This document shows, in pieces, positions 43,251-55,369 of a DNA stretch of 64,000 bases. The notes under the pieces are model-generated. The model saw only the letters and a program-made list of their open reading frames with translations, was not told where the DNA came from and ran no database searches. The stretch spans positions 76,551,232 to 76,615,231 of the forward strand of contig CAMZMU010000117.1 in the NCBI GenBank assembly GCA_947311845.1, read 5' to 3'. Every line of letters begins with the position of its first letter. Position 1 is the first letter of the stretch. A program made the translations under genes and the position numbers. The stretch is from Poa pratensis (taxonomy: Eukaryota; Streptophyta; Magnoliopsida; Poales; Poaceae).

Positions 43251-45883
43251 GCATCCCCAAGCTTAGTTCCTACTCGTCCTCGAGTAGGTAAACGATAAAA
43301 ACAATAATTTTTGAGGTGACATGCTACCATCATAATCTTGATCATATAATATTGCAAGGCACATGTAAATGAATGAAGTGATCCAAGTCAATGGTCTATA
43401 ATTTGCTACCAAATAGATAATGAGTAAACAATGAATCACACAAGCTAAACGTTTTCATGAATAGTACTTTCGAGACAAGCATCAAAGTTTTGCATAAGTG
43501 TTAACTCATAAAGCAATAGTTTCTAATAAAAGGTATTTAATCAACACAAAGGAAGAATTAGTTTCAGCATTTGCTTCAACTTTCAACATATTTATCTCAT
43601 GGATATTGTCAACACAAAGTAGTATAACAAGTCCAATACATTGCATATAACGCATGTTGTAACAAAGTTGACACTAGTGTTTGCTTGTGGAAGACAGAAA
43701 GAATAGGAAAACTGACTCAACATAAAAGTAAAAGAAAGGCCCTTCGCAGAGGGAAGCAGGGATTAAGTCATGTGCTAGAGCTTTTAGGTTTTTGAAAGCA
43801 TATAGAGATTGCATAAAATATTTGATACTCCTCCCAACCTTGCTAACACAAGCCATGGCTAACCGAATCCTCGGGTGCCTTCCATCAATCACATACCATG
43901 GAGGAGTATCTATTTTTGAGAGGTGTTTGTTAATTGTCAACGAATGGTAGCGGGTGAGAACAGTATTCTACCTGTCAACGGACTTTTAAGAGCGGCTCCC
44001 ATGAAGGACGTTATTTCTACCAGCAAGGCAGATCATCCCTCTTTCTCTTTGGTTTACACACATTCAGGTATTTCACTGTTTGTCATTGCTTACTGATGAA
44101 TCAGGGCAAAAGTGTGAAGAGAATTAATTGGTTAAAGTTGTAATTAATTGGGACTGGGCACCCCGTTGCCAGCTCTTTTTGCAATTATTGGATAAGCGGA
44201 TGTATATGCCACTAGTCCAGGTGTAAAAGTCCACTCGACAAATAGAATAAAGAATAACCACACTAATTCCTCATGAGCTAGTAAACATTGACACAAAAAG
44301 GGAATAATAACATTTTGAATAATTTAAAGGTAGCACATGAAAAATTTACTTGGAGTGGCAAGGAAATACCACATATAGGTAGTTATGGTGGACACAAATG
44401 GCATGGATTTTGGCTCAAGGATTTGGATGCACGAGAAGCATTCCCTCTCAGTACAGAGTTTAGGCTAGCAAGGTTATGTAAGCAAACAAGAATATCAACC
44501 CGTACACCAAGTTTTATATGACAAACATATTGCAAACGTTATAAGACTTCATACCGTCTTCCTTGTTAACCAAACCCTGTTATTAGAAAATATCTAGACC
44601 TTAGAGATACCACCGATGCAAACCAAATTTTCAACAAGCTTTACGGTAGTTCTTCACTAATAGGCTTAACTCATGTGATGCACAATTTAATCATGATCTA
44701 CTTGTTAACTCAAAACAATTGACAAGCATCAAGTTATCCAAATTAGTGATCTACAAGATTAAGCAAGTTTTTCCTTATACCAATTACCACATGCAACATT
44801 TTCTGAACCAACCAAACACCAATCAATTTATTTCATCAACTCTCCAAACAAATATAAGTGAAGCAAGAGAGTACTTTCTACAAAAGAAAGCTAATAGCTC
44901 TGACAAGAGATACATGAAAACAAGAGCTAAAAGCTGAACAGCGCTAGATATGAATACTCAACAAATATAAGTGAAGAATAGGAGTATTCTCATGAAAAAG
45001 CGGAGCGTGTCTCTCTCCCAATCAAGAATGCTAGGGTCCAGTCAAGCTTTATTGAAAATAAAAGTGCAATACTGAAAATAAAAGCACACAGACGCTCCAA
45101 GAAAAGCACATATGATGTGAAAGAATTAAAATATAGTTTCACTAGAGATGACCTGATAATTTTGCGATGAAGAAGGGGATGCCTTGGGCATCCCCAAGCT
45201 TAGACGCTTGAGTCTTCTTGAAATATGCTGGGGAGATCCATGGGAGCCTCCCCAAGCTTGAGCTCTTCACTCTTCTTCATCCTATTATATCACTCTTCCC
45301 TCTTGACCCTTGAAAACTTCCGCCACACCAAACTCAACGTAATTCTCATTAGAGGGGTTAGTACTCAAAAACTTTAATCCACTGGTTCTGTTGTGACACA
45401 TTGCAAGAACTCAATAAAACATTAGCTACAGCCCTCCATAGAGAACCTTGCTTAAAGCCCACAAGAGACAATGCAAAAAACAGAGACAGAATCTGTCAAA
45501 ACAGAACAGCCAGTAAAGATGAATTTTTTCGAGGCACTTACGGGACTCAAATCGAAAAACGTTGAACTAACGAAAGATGCATACATATATCAGGATTACG
45601 CACAAAAATTTCAGATTTAATTCACAATCTGGTGATTTTAGGAATTTCGTACAGTGAACAGCAGAAATCTGTTCTGCGCAGCAATCAAAATTAGCATCAT
45701 CTTATCATTAGAGACTACTCTTGGCACAACAATGCAAGAAAGTAAAGATACAAAGGAGTTGCTACAGAAGTAAACAACACCTTGACTCAATAAAAGAAAA
45801 ATTGCAGAAAAATAAAATGGGTTGCCTCCCATAAGCGCTTTTCTTTAATGCCTTTTAGCTAGGCTTGATAGTTTTAAAGATGC
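43251..45883 (-). other. Non-coding interior of the non-autonomous element
   Basis: AT-rich with no credible gene. PPT-like CCCCAAGCTTAG motifs recur at 45192-45204 and, as CCCCAAGCTTGAG, at 45249-45261. Confidence 0.5.
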
Positions 45884-46749
45884 TCACATAAAAATAGAAA
45901 ATGAAGCAAAAGGAGCATCAAGAAGCAAATTCGAAACACATTTAAGTCTAACCCACTTCCTATGCATAGGAATCTTGTACACAAATAAATTCATGAAGAA
46001 CAAAGTGACAAGCATAGGAAGATAAAACAAGAGTAACTTCAGAACTTTCAGCATATAGAGAGGTGTTTTAGTACCATGAAAATTTCTACAACCATATTTT
46101 CCTCTCTCATAATAATTTTCAGTAGCATCATGAACAAACTCAACAATATAACTATCACATAAAGCATGCTTTTCATGATCTACAAACACATAATTTTATC
46201 AAGCTCAAAAATAGTGGGATTAAAACTTTCAAACCCACTTTTAACAATTTTATAACAAGATGATTGATCATTCTCAAGAGGTATGGGACTCCATCTAGAT
46301 AAAGTCAAGACCTCTCCAATCCCATTTTCATTAGTAGTACAATTAATATTATCAACCAATATAGGACCATCATCTAGAGCTTTATCATAAACATTTTCTA
46401 AGCAAACTTTCTCATTACCATGCATTTCGATATCAGGCACAAATAAAGGATTATCATAAGATTTATCAAAATAGCATGGATTATCATAAATATCAGTAGC
46501 ATAATCATTTCCACAAGTTTTACTCATAGGGAATATTTCAAGAGAATCCACAGGAACATAACATTCATCCTCCTTTGGTAAGCATGGAGGGCAATCAAAT
46601 AGTGTAAGAGATAAAGAGTTACTCTCATTAGAAGGTAGGCATGGGTAGCTACTCCATTCTTCCTCCTTTTGTTCATCACTCTCCTCCTCTTTTTCATCCA
46701 ATGAGCTTTCAGCTTCAGCAGTAGTTTCTTCTTCTACAGGTTCCTGCAA
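45884..46749 (-). CDS. Unclassified ORFs of the non-autonomous element
   Basis: Frame 46749-46180 encodes 189 residues with an acidic N-terminus (EEETTAEAESSLDEKEEES) and a Tyr/Cys-rich middle (NDYATDIYDNPCYFDKSYD). It ends ELDKIMCL. The overlapping frame 46189-45884 encodes 101 residues (VDHEKHALCDSYIVEFVHD) with a hydrophobic stretch (LLLFYLPMLVTLFFMNLFV) that could be a membrane segment. Proteins like these are common in grass repeats but have no known function. They overlap by ten bases, so a frameshift or read-through relation is possible. Confidence 0.45.
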
Positions 46750-46996
46750 ATTGTGAGTACATTCTTGTGCATTAATGAGTCTCTCTTTATAATCAATGAT
46801 ATAACAATTATTGCTGAAATTTTCTAGGCAATAATCAAGAATAAAAGAGACCGTTTCTTTAAGTTTATTACAAGCAACACAGTTTCATAATTTTTAGCCA
46901 TGAAGGAATCTATTTCAGAAGCTCCCATAAATGTAACAAATTGTTCTACTTGTTCAGCTCCCAAATGAATATAGTTATTCCAATGATAGTTCATAA

Positions 46997-47209
46997 TTAA
47001 AACTTCTTCACTAAAGCCACATTGGAATTTAAGATGTTTAGTATCTGTTCAGAGCAACAATTTATATCATGGCGTTCCAGCAAAATTTCAGCAATTTGAT
47101 TTAACTTTTTTAACATGCCTCTCATGATTTTACCCTCTCTTGATTCTCTATACTTTATATATAATTCTTTAGCTTCCATAAACATAGAGGTTCTAGCATG
47201 TTCTTCCAT
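46997..47209 (-). CDS. Short gag-like leader ORF of the non-autonomous element
   Basis: 70 residues starting at the ATG at 47207-47209 (MEEHARTSMFMEAKELYIK), charged and helical. It is the first ORF after the primer site. Function unknown; it may be the remnant of a gag N-terminus. Confidence 0.35.
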   Translation of the reverse strand: MEEHARTSMFMEAKELYIKYRESREGKIMRGMLKKLNQIAEILLERHDINCCSEQILNILNSNVALVKKF

Positions 47210-47269
47210 AGCAACAGTTTTTTTTAGATTTTTGGTTTTTAAATTTTTATGGATTTTGGGTATATAAGA

Positions 47270-47398
47270 AAAATAAAACTAGACAAAAATAAACTAAACA
47301 AAAGTAAACTAAACAAAACACAACTAAACAGAAATAAACTAAGCAAAATAAAACTAGACAAAAGTAAACTAGACAAAACAAAATAAAATAAAAACAGA
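47270..47398. repeat. AT-rich minisatellite (AAACTAAACAAAA-type)
   Basis: About eight imperfect units of AAACTAAACAAAANT in the leader of the non-autonomous element, between the first ORF and the primer-site copies. Confidence 0.7.
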
Positions 47399-47529
47399 GA
47401 GAGAGGTGGAGAGTACTCCCCAGGTGAACTTATGAGTAGAGCTATGCTCCCCGGCAACGGCGAAAGAAAATAGTTGTACTATTTTCGTTAGCGTCTTGAC
47501 GGGAGCTTATTTGAGGATGAAGTTTGTAG

Positions 47530-47548
47530 TCCCCGGCAACGGCGCTAG
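47530..47548 (-). other. Probable primer-binding site of the non-autonomous element
   Basis: The minus strand reads CTAGCGCCGTTGCCGGGGA ten bases from the LTR. A second CGCCGTTGCCGGGGA lies at 47448-47462. Confidence 0.6.
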
Positions 47549-47558
47549 AAAATAGTCT

Positions 47559-49069
47559 TGATAACCCACAAGTATAGGGGATCGCAACAGTCTTCGAGAG
47601 AAGTAAAACCCAAATTTATTGATTCGACACAAGGGGAGACAAAGAATACTTATAAGCCTTAGCAGCGGAGTTGTCAATTCCACCACACCTGAGAAAGCAC
47701 TAGTAACAAACGTGATGTGAAAGCAGCAGTAATATGAAGCGACAGTAACAGTAGCACAGAGACAATGGCACCAGAAAATAGTTGCTTGTGTGGAGTTGAC
47801 GGGAAAGCAATGATGATGACAGATGGACCGGGGTTCCCAGCTATCTACACTAGTGGTAACTCTCCAATAACAAGTATTGGGTGAACAAATTACAGTTGGG
47901 CAATTGACAGAATATTGAGCGCATGACAATGCATATATATGACATGATGACTACTATGATATTTAATTGGGCATTACGACATAATACATAGACCGTTATC
48001 CAACAACGTCTATGACTAATAATCCACCGCCGGGTTGTCATCCGAGTTCCCCGTTGGTATTAAGTTGCAAGCAACGGATAATTGCATTAAGTAAATTGCG
48101 TAATGTAAACAAATACATATGACCGTGGACATAGCATTGTTAGGTTATCCCTAGTGGCAACAGCACATCCGCAACCTTAGAACTTTCTGTCACTGTCCCA
48201 GGTTAAATGGAGGCATGAACCCACTATCTAGCATAAATACTCTCTCTTGGAGATACAGGCAACTACTTGATCAAGGCAACCACAAGTACCGGAGAGCATG
48301 CAAGATCTTAAATAACATATAAGATAGATTGATAATCAACTTTACATAGTATTCAATATTCATCGGATTCCAACAAACACAACACCGATTACATCATATG
48401 GATCTCAATCATGTAAGGCAGCTCATGAGATCATTGTATTGAAGTACATGGGAGAGAGAGTACCAACTAGCTACAGCTAGAACCCGTAGTCCATGGGGGA
48501 ACTACTCACGGAGCATGATGGAGTCGAAGTGGAAGCGGCGTGGTCGATGGAGATGGCTCCGGGGGTCAATCCCCGTCCCAGCAGGGTGCCGGAACAGGAC
48601 CTTCTGACCCCCGAAACGAAGTTTCATGGCGGCGGAGCACGGAGATGTATTCGGGAGTTTCGTCAATTGTTTCGTGAGTTTTAGGTCAGGGGCAATATAT
48701 AGTCCAAAGGGCGTCGCGAGGCGGTGACCGAGGAGACGACACCACCCCAGGGCGCCGGGCAAGGCCCAACCGCGCCCTGCCCACGTGTGTGGCCCTTGGG
48801 CCTCCCCCGGACTTGTCCTTCTGGCCCATGGAGTCTTCTGGTAAAATAGGGGCCTCCGTAAATTTTCGTCCAATTCTGAGAATATTTCCAGACTAGCTTT
48901 TCTGGAATACAAAAACAGCAGAAAACATGAACTGGCACTGTGGCATCTTGTTAATAGGTTAGTCCCAGAAAATGTATAAAAATGACATGAAGTGTATACA
49001 AAACATGTAGCAATTGGTATAAAACAAGCATGGAACATCAAAAATTATAGATATGTTTGAGACGTATCA
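47559..49069 (-). repeat. 5' LTR of the non-autonomous element
   Basis: Second copy. The differences I noticed are single bases and one- or two-base indels, which suggests a fairly recent insertion. Confidence 0.93.
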
Positions 49070-49074
49070 ACTAA

Positions 49075-49639
49075 CCATGTAGAGGAATTAAAAGAGCTCA
49101 AGGCCCAAGTTACTTCTTTGAAGAAACACTTGGAAAAGCGTCATGTTGGGGATTCTACACTTGAAAATATGTTGAGTGTTCAAAGACACCCCAATGATAA
49201 GAGTGGACTTGGATTCAACTCCAATATCAAGAACAAGTACAAGTATAACAAGAAGAAAAAGGGCCAAGAACAAGTTAAAGATTAGGCCAAGATTATTTGC
49301 TTCAAGTGCAAAGTTGAAGGGCACCATGTTAGATCTTTCCCTTTGAAGAAGAAGTCTCTTAGTGAGATGCAACAAGGGAAGAGGCCTCAAGCTCAAACTC
49401 AAGTTCCTCAAGTTGAAGAACGGCCACTTCCCAAGAAGAATCAAGCTACCCCTTCTCAAATCGAGATTCCAACTAAGAAGAAGGGAGAAAGCAAATGTTG
49501 CTACATATGCCGTGAGAAGGGCCACTTTGATTTTTCATGCACTAATGGTACCTTATCCAACCCCATTATAATTGATGATGTTTATTCTCTTCAGAAGGAT
49601 AAGGTTGACAATGTGTTTGCCAAATATGTTGGTGCTTAA
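49075..49639 (+). pseudogene. gag piece 4 of the host retroelement (CCHC zinc knuckles)
   Basis: Resumes HVEELKELKAQVTSLKKHL, then a basic linker, a TAG at 49283-49285, and two zinc knuckles. The first (CFKCKVEGHHVRSF) has Phe in place of the last Cys; the second (CYICREKGHFDFSC) is intact. Stop TAA at 49637-49639. GAG after GAT-ACT-AA closes in frame when the 41748-49069 element and one ACTAA are removed. Gag binds and packages element RNA; this copy is broken. Confidence 0.82.
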
Positions 49640-51428
49640 AGTGGTGTCAAGAAAAGAACCATTTTGGTTGCCAAGCCTATTGTGATTAACCTCTTAGGAC
49701 CCAACTTGGTTAGGGACCGACAAGCTAAAACTTGATCAATAGGTGTTGATGGAGGGTATTGGAGACTTGGCTACATCATGAAAAATTAAGAGATCCTCAT
49801 CAATCATATTCTCTCAAGCCAAGTCATTTAGATTATATTGTTCTATCTCATATCCAATGTTCCTCCTTGCGGTAACTTGTGTTTATATGATATATACATT
49901 GAAAGTTGCTTGCACCCTTGCATGTGTTTGGTTTTGTACCTTGATAGTGTTTGTATGTGTTGTGCTCTCTACTTACTTATCTTGAGAAATCAAGTATGTG
50001 TATGTTGGTTTGCACAACACTTACTTGTTTTGAGCCTTATTGATTTTATTTGCTATCTTATCTTGTTGGCTCTCTTTGAGAGATTAATGATATATCCCAT
50101 TTTGGAAGAGTGATATGCTTCATGCACTTCACAATCCTAAAAATGTTTATACATGAGGAATACCACTTAGTGATGATATATCAATACTATCTATTCTCTA
50201 TGTGGTATGTCATGCTCATGAGAAATTCAAATTCTATAGTGTGCATTAATTATCTCTAGTTGGTTTGTTTGCCTCTTGTTTAAAAGAAATGGATTATCAC
50301 ATTATGGGGGGAGTAATAAGCTTTGTGCATATTACGAGCCTAGAAAATGTGAACATGTGAGGTTTTGCCACCTAGAATTGATATTGTTAATTATCTTGTT
50401 CCTATGTGGCATGTTGCTCAAACAAGTTCCATATTTGCTTAAATGTTTTTTGTCTCTCACTCTTCTGGATCTTGTTTGTGATGGACGTTCTTCGTACGGA
50501 TTTTCCCAAATATGTTCACATATATCTTTTTGGGAAACCAATTGCTTCAAGCTACTCTTCGTAGTTGCTTTGCATGATCGCGTGAATATTGAAACTATCA
50601 AGAATATCTATCTATCTAAGCATGGACTTTAATTCCTATCCTTTGTCATATGCTTATTTGTTGTGAAGTTGGCCTTGAATATCATTCCTATATACCACCG
50701 AGAAATATCTCTATATACTCCTTGTCCATGACAAGTGATGCTCCTAATTGTGGTGGAATTTGTAGACCATCTTTATATTGGATCTTGCGTTGAATTGCCC
50801 TCTTTTATTACCAAAACTTGTTTTATCAAACTTCTTTTTGTCTTCCTTGTATCTTTTTGGATTCATTGTGCTCTACCCAAAAAAAAATTGTGCTTTCTTG
50901 CGTTAGGAAAAGAAATGATCCCATCCTTGTGCATTTACATTCAAGTCATACTTCTAGATAATGCACTATTCTTGGGGAAGCTATCCTACATTGAGTAGAA
51001 AACTATTCTTTAAATTGGTATTGGATCTTATTGCTCTTTCTTGAACATGACCTATGTTTGAATAATATATATGGAGAGTGATGATCCCATTTGTGTGCAT
51101 TTTGGATTCAAATGCAAGATCGTAAACAATGCACAAATCTAGGGGGAGCTATCCTATATGCTTTTGAACATTAGTTGTCTTCAATTGGCTTTTGACCCTG
51201 ATGACGTGTCTCTTTGGAAGACAAATATTTTTCGTCTTGGTACTTTGTGCCCTCATGAAAAGTGTAGAGGGTTTGATTTATTCCTTGATCCTATTTTCAT
51301 TTGGTATGTTTTCAAATTTGGTACCCTCTATCATGTGTTGATTTGGGTTTTTGATATAATTTGGGCAATTCGTTTTCTTGTCACACTTGTGTGTGCTTTC
51401 TTGGTTTATTTGGTGTTTTGTCCAAATT
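49640..51428 (+). other. Non-coding interior of the host retroelement
   Basis: AT- and T-rich sequence with short hydrophobic open frames and no pol motif. It continues at 62753 after the gypsy 2 insertion. Confidence 0.6.
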
Positions 51429-54238
51429 TGTAGCGGACCTGCACTTAGAAAATGGCAAGGCCCCTGTGTATAGTGCAAACCCCTGGATCGTTGCATTTGC
51501 ACACACAGTTTAAGACGAATATCACAACATTGTATCAATTATTACACGATGATCCAGTACTTAGGAAATACAATATTCGTTACAACTTTGCATAGCTTAA
51601 GGCTAGCTTGAAAGAGTAAAGCAGCGGAAAATTATTCTTCATGGAGTCTCCATCATCTTCATGAGCCACAGGCGAACATGTTGGTTGCAGACTCGAAACC
51701 CTTAACGGAAACTCACTCGTCGTCAGAACAATCTGCAAAAATAAAATTTTGCAACAGAGTGGGTCAGAACCATTTAAAATGGAACTGGCAAGTGACACTT
51801 TGTGGACACTTAGAGGAATAACTCTAATAACCTATATGCATATTTGGCTGGTGGAGTTCAAGGCTAACTTTGCGTAAAGCCAATTTTTCCTAACACTTTT
51901 GGAAAATCTTTTATCTAATTGAGACAAGTATGGCAAGAAAACCAAAGTCTCTTCTACCCTTGTTCACCCTTCAAGTTTTACTTCAGAAGTTGGAATGTTG
52001 GGATCCTCCGTTAACGTCCTTGATCAGCTGCTCAGAATTGTCCGTAACCGGGGACACGGCTATGTACTTAGTTTTGACACTCTCGAGAGGTTGTGCACGT
52101 TCACCATTAGACCCAATCAGCCCAAACTATCCTCTACACTCCAATAGTGATAAGGAAAAGGAGAAGATTGAGACGAGATTTTTCAGAAGCATTTTCCCAC
52201 CCCATACCGACCTGACGCGCTCCACCTACAAACCTCTACCACCACCTGTCAAGCCGGGGTGAGTCCACGCAGCTTAATCCATCAAGACAGAGCCCATATG
52301 ACTAATGGCTGCACTGGAAGCAATCTTCACTTGGAGTTCTTCAGATCCCTTTGTTCCCAGGTGGCCATCCACAAGTGAATATCCCTCAGGTAAAACCCCT
52401 GGGGACAACACTCAACTCAAACATCCTCTTATCAAAACCAACTCCACCCAGGTGTTTCATTTTAACTTAGTAGAATTTAGTTTTTCATAAAAACATCTTT
52501 TGCATTGCACTTCAATAATCCACTAAGTTAAAATGGGATGCTAGACCATCTAGTAAAGGGGAGCTATTCTAAACAGTTTTAGCACATCAATTCTACTAAG
52601 TCCTACACATGCTTAAGAAAAATATTCTACTCATGCATAGACAAAATACTTAGGAAATTTATGAGGTGTGCCACTTGCCTTGGCAACAAGGAGAGCAGTA
52701 GTAGCTGTTGCAATAGTCCTCGTTTCCCTCCGAAAATTCTAACACATGAAACACAACAAATAAACATACAAGCATACCGACAATTCTAAGGAAAATATGT
52801 CATGCATGATATGCAAAAAAAATTCTAAGGAAAAGATGACAAATATGAGATGCAAAATTTACTCAAACTTCCCATTTGAAATTTGAATACATCTAAGTAT
52901 GACAAAACGTAAAACTAATACCGCAAAAAGATTCTACACGTCGAGAGCTTTTCAGAAACATAAAATTTGTAAAATTTGGCCAAACCAATAAAAAGTACTA
53001 ATAGATCTAAGATCTAGGGTCTTTTCTGCAAAACTGCTAAATAGAAAAAAATTGGGAAATCTTCTTCCACGCTGGCGCTGACGTGGCGTTGACTGCTGAC
53101 GGAGCTGCTGACTTGGCGCTGACGTGGATGCTGACTCGGCGTCGACGTGGCTGCTCCTGATTCGCTGATACCCCTTCGCCGGTAGATCTAATCTTGGCCG
53201 TCCATCCTAAATCTAACGACTCAGATCTATTTGACCTAAAAGGGGCGGCGCGGCTGGCCGGAGTTGCTCCGGTGGCCGAGCTTTGCGGCGGTGCCATGGC
53301 CGGCGATGAGGAATTGAAGAGCTAGGGGGCTAGGAAGAGGGGTTTTGGTACCTAGAGCAGCGGGACGTCGAGGCGGAGTCGGTGATGCAGACGAGGATGG
53401 CTCGGGTGCATCGGGTGGTCGACGAACGCTCGCCGGAGTTGCTTCCGCGGCAGTGGTTGAAGGTCGACGATGCTCCCGTCGATCTGGCGTGCAAATAATT
53501 CACAGAAAAATTACACGGGTGCGCAAGGACGTAGCAAAGGCGATGGGTCAAAAGAGAGGGCGCGAGATCGACGGTGCTCACCGGAGTTTGAGAAATAGGG
53601 CGGCGGCAATGGCGGGACGACGAGCTCGAGTGTGGGCAGCCTGGCGGCCCGTAGATGAAATTATTTGAGGGGAAAAGGCGGCGGAGTCTTGGGGTATATA
53701 TAGGGGCTGGTGGGATCGGATAGGGTTTGTTTAAAAACGCGAATCGATCCGGAGTTGGAGATAGATACGGAGACGAGATTTTCGGGGCTGGAGCTTGAAG
53801 GTGAGCCTGGGCTGACGGGTGGGTCCCGCATGGCAGTGAGAGAGAGGGGGAGTTGGGCCGTGGGCTGTTGCTTGCTGCGCGCGAGAGAGAGATGGGCTCG
53901 GCCCAGGTAGCTAGGGTTCCTATTTTTTTGTTCTTTCTTCTTTTCTATTTTCTGAAAATCTTTATAACTTTGGTTTTGAAACTTCAAAAGAGTTCAAACA
54001 AAAATGTAAAATTTTGTAAAATCAAACCTCAACCAATAAACTAATTGGTGACACTTTTATAGAACAATAATATAATAAAATACTTGGATATTTAAAATAG
54101 TTTACAAAAAACACTTTTGCCAAGTTTTGAAGGAAATGTTTTAATTCTTTGAATAATTTTGAAATAAAATAACAATGCAATGAAAAGATGCATGCCATGA
54201 ATGCAAAATTTTATTTTTGTGAAAATTGGGATGTTACA
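51429..54238 (-). repeat. 3' LTR of gypsy element 2
   Basis: Starts TGTAGCGGACCTGCAC and ends GGGATGTTACA in plus-strand reading. It matches 59962-62752. The GC-rich frames within are not genes. Confidence 0.94.
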
Positions 54239-54256
54239 AACCTAACCCTCTTAAGA
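54239..54256 (-). other. Polypurine tract of gypsy element 2
   Basis: The minus strand reads AAGAGGGTTAGGTT directly before the 3' LTR. Confidence 0.65.
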
Positions 54257-55369
54257 TGAATCTCGCCCTCGAGATTCGGATTGGCTAGCAAATAGGTAAG
54301 GGTGGTCTTCCTTAAGATCATCTTCTCTTTCCCAAGTGGCTTCTTCCTCTGCGTGATGATTCCACTGAACCTTGCAGAATTTGATGGTCTTGGTTCTGGT
54401 GATACGTTCGGCTGTCTCCAAAATCTTTATAGGCTTCTCTTCATAGGTGAGATCACTTTCCAATTGCACTTCCTCCAGTGGCACTGTATCTCTCAGTGGC
54501 GTTTCAGCCATTTCTGAGTGACACTTTTTCAACTGGCTGACATGAAACACATTGTGAACAGCGGAAAGAGCTTCCGGCAGTTCCAACTCATACGCCACTT
54601 CTCCTTTACGTGACAGAACCCTTTAAGGTCCAATAAATCGTGGTGCCAATTTCCCTTTGATTCCAAACCTCTTCACTCCACGTAATGGTGAAACTCTAAG
54701 ATAGGCTCTATCGCCCACCTCGTAGGTGACTTCTCTTCTTTTGGAGTCAGCATAACTCTTTTGCCTAGATTGTGCTATCTTTAACCTGTCCTTAATCAGT
54801 CTAACCTTTTCTTCAGCCTCCTTGATTATGTCAGGACCAAACAAACTACGTTCTCCTACGCCACTCCACAGTAGTGGTGTAGTGCACTTCCTTCCATACA
54901 GAGCTTGAAATGGAGACATCTCTATCCTTGCCTGATAGCTGTTGTTGTACGAGAACTCAGCATATGGAAGATTATCGTCCCAGCTAGACTTATAGTCTAA
55001 AGCACATGCTCTCAGCATATCCTCTTGGATTTGATTTACTCTTTCAGTCTGTCCATCCGTCTGGGGGTGAAATGTTGTGCTAAACTCAAATCTGGTTCCC
55101 AGTGATTCATGTAACTGCTTCCAGAAATGAGAGGTGAATTGAGTACCCCTATCAGACACAATCTTCTTGGGAACACCATGTAGACAGAGAATTCGCTTCA
55201 TGTAGATGTCAGCAAGTTTGGCACTGGTATAGGTAGTCTTCACAGGCACAAAGTGAGCTACCTTCGTCAGACGGCCGACAATAACCCAGATAGAATCATA
55301 CCCTGATTTGGTTATGGGCAGACCTGTGATGAAATCCATCCCAACCTGTTCCCATTTCCAATCCGGCAC
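54251..55369 (-). pseudogene. pol, 3' part: integrase core and chromodomain (gypsy 2)
   Basis: Frame 55369-54626 holds the catalytic core with [24 protein letters not shown] and [13 protein letters not shown] (D, D, E all visible), then the GPY-type module [22 protein letters not shown] at 54623-54625 interrupts it at APRFIGP. The same frame continues with GEVAYELELPE, VHNVFHVSQLKKC and a chromodomain-like end, YEEKPIKILETAERITR with VQWNHHAEEEATWERED, to 54251. The chromodomain would guide integration by reading chromatin. Confidence 0.9.

Larger units (their letters stand above)
41748..49069 (-). mobile_element. Non-autonomous LTR retrotransposon inside gag
   Basis: LTRs of about 1.5 kb at each end, read on the minus strand as TGATACGTCTC...GGGTTATCA, and an exact 5-bp target duplication ACTAA (41743-41747 and 49070-49074). 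The 4.3-kb interior has no protease, reverse transcriptase or integrase, only unclassified ORFs. The primer-site-like CGCCGTTGCCGGGGA next to the 5' LTR resembles tRNA-Asp-type sites of Athila-like gypsy elements (from memory). Confidence 0.93.

Noticed and set aside
47270..47398. CRISPR-like regular repeats
   Set aside because: Units are adjacent and AT-rich with no unique spacers; it is a plant minisatellite.
49838..51433. Short plus-strand frames with membrane-like peptides
   Set aside because: T-rich non-coding interior of the host retroelement; hydrophobic peptides follow from T-rich codons.
53037..54044. GC-rich frames in gypsy 2 LTRs (also 61558-62501)
   Set aside because: They fall inside the LTRs, are open on both strands, and lack recognisable domains.
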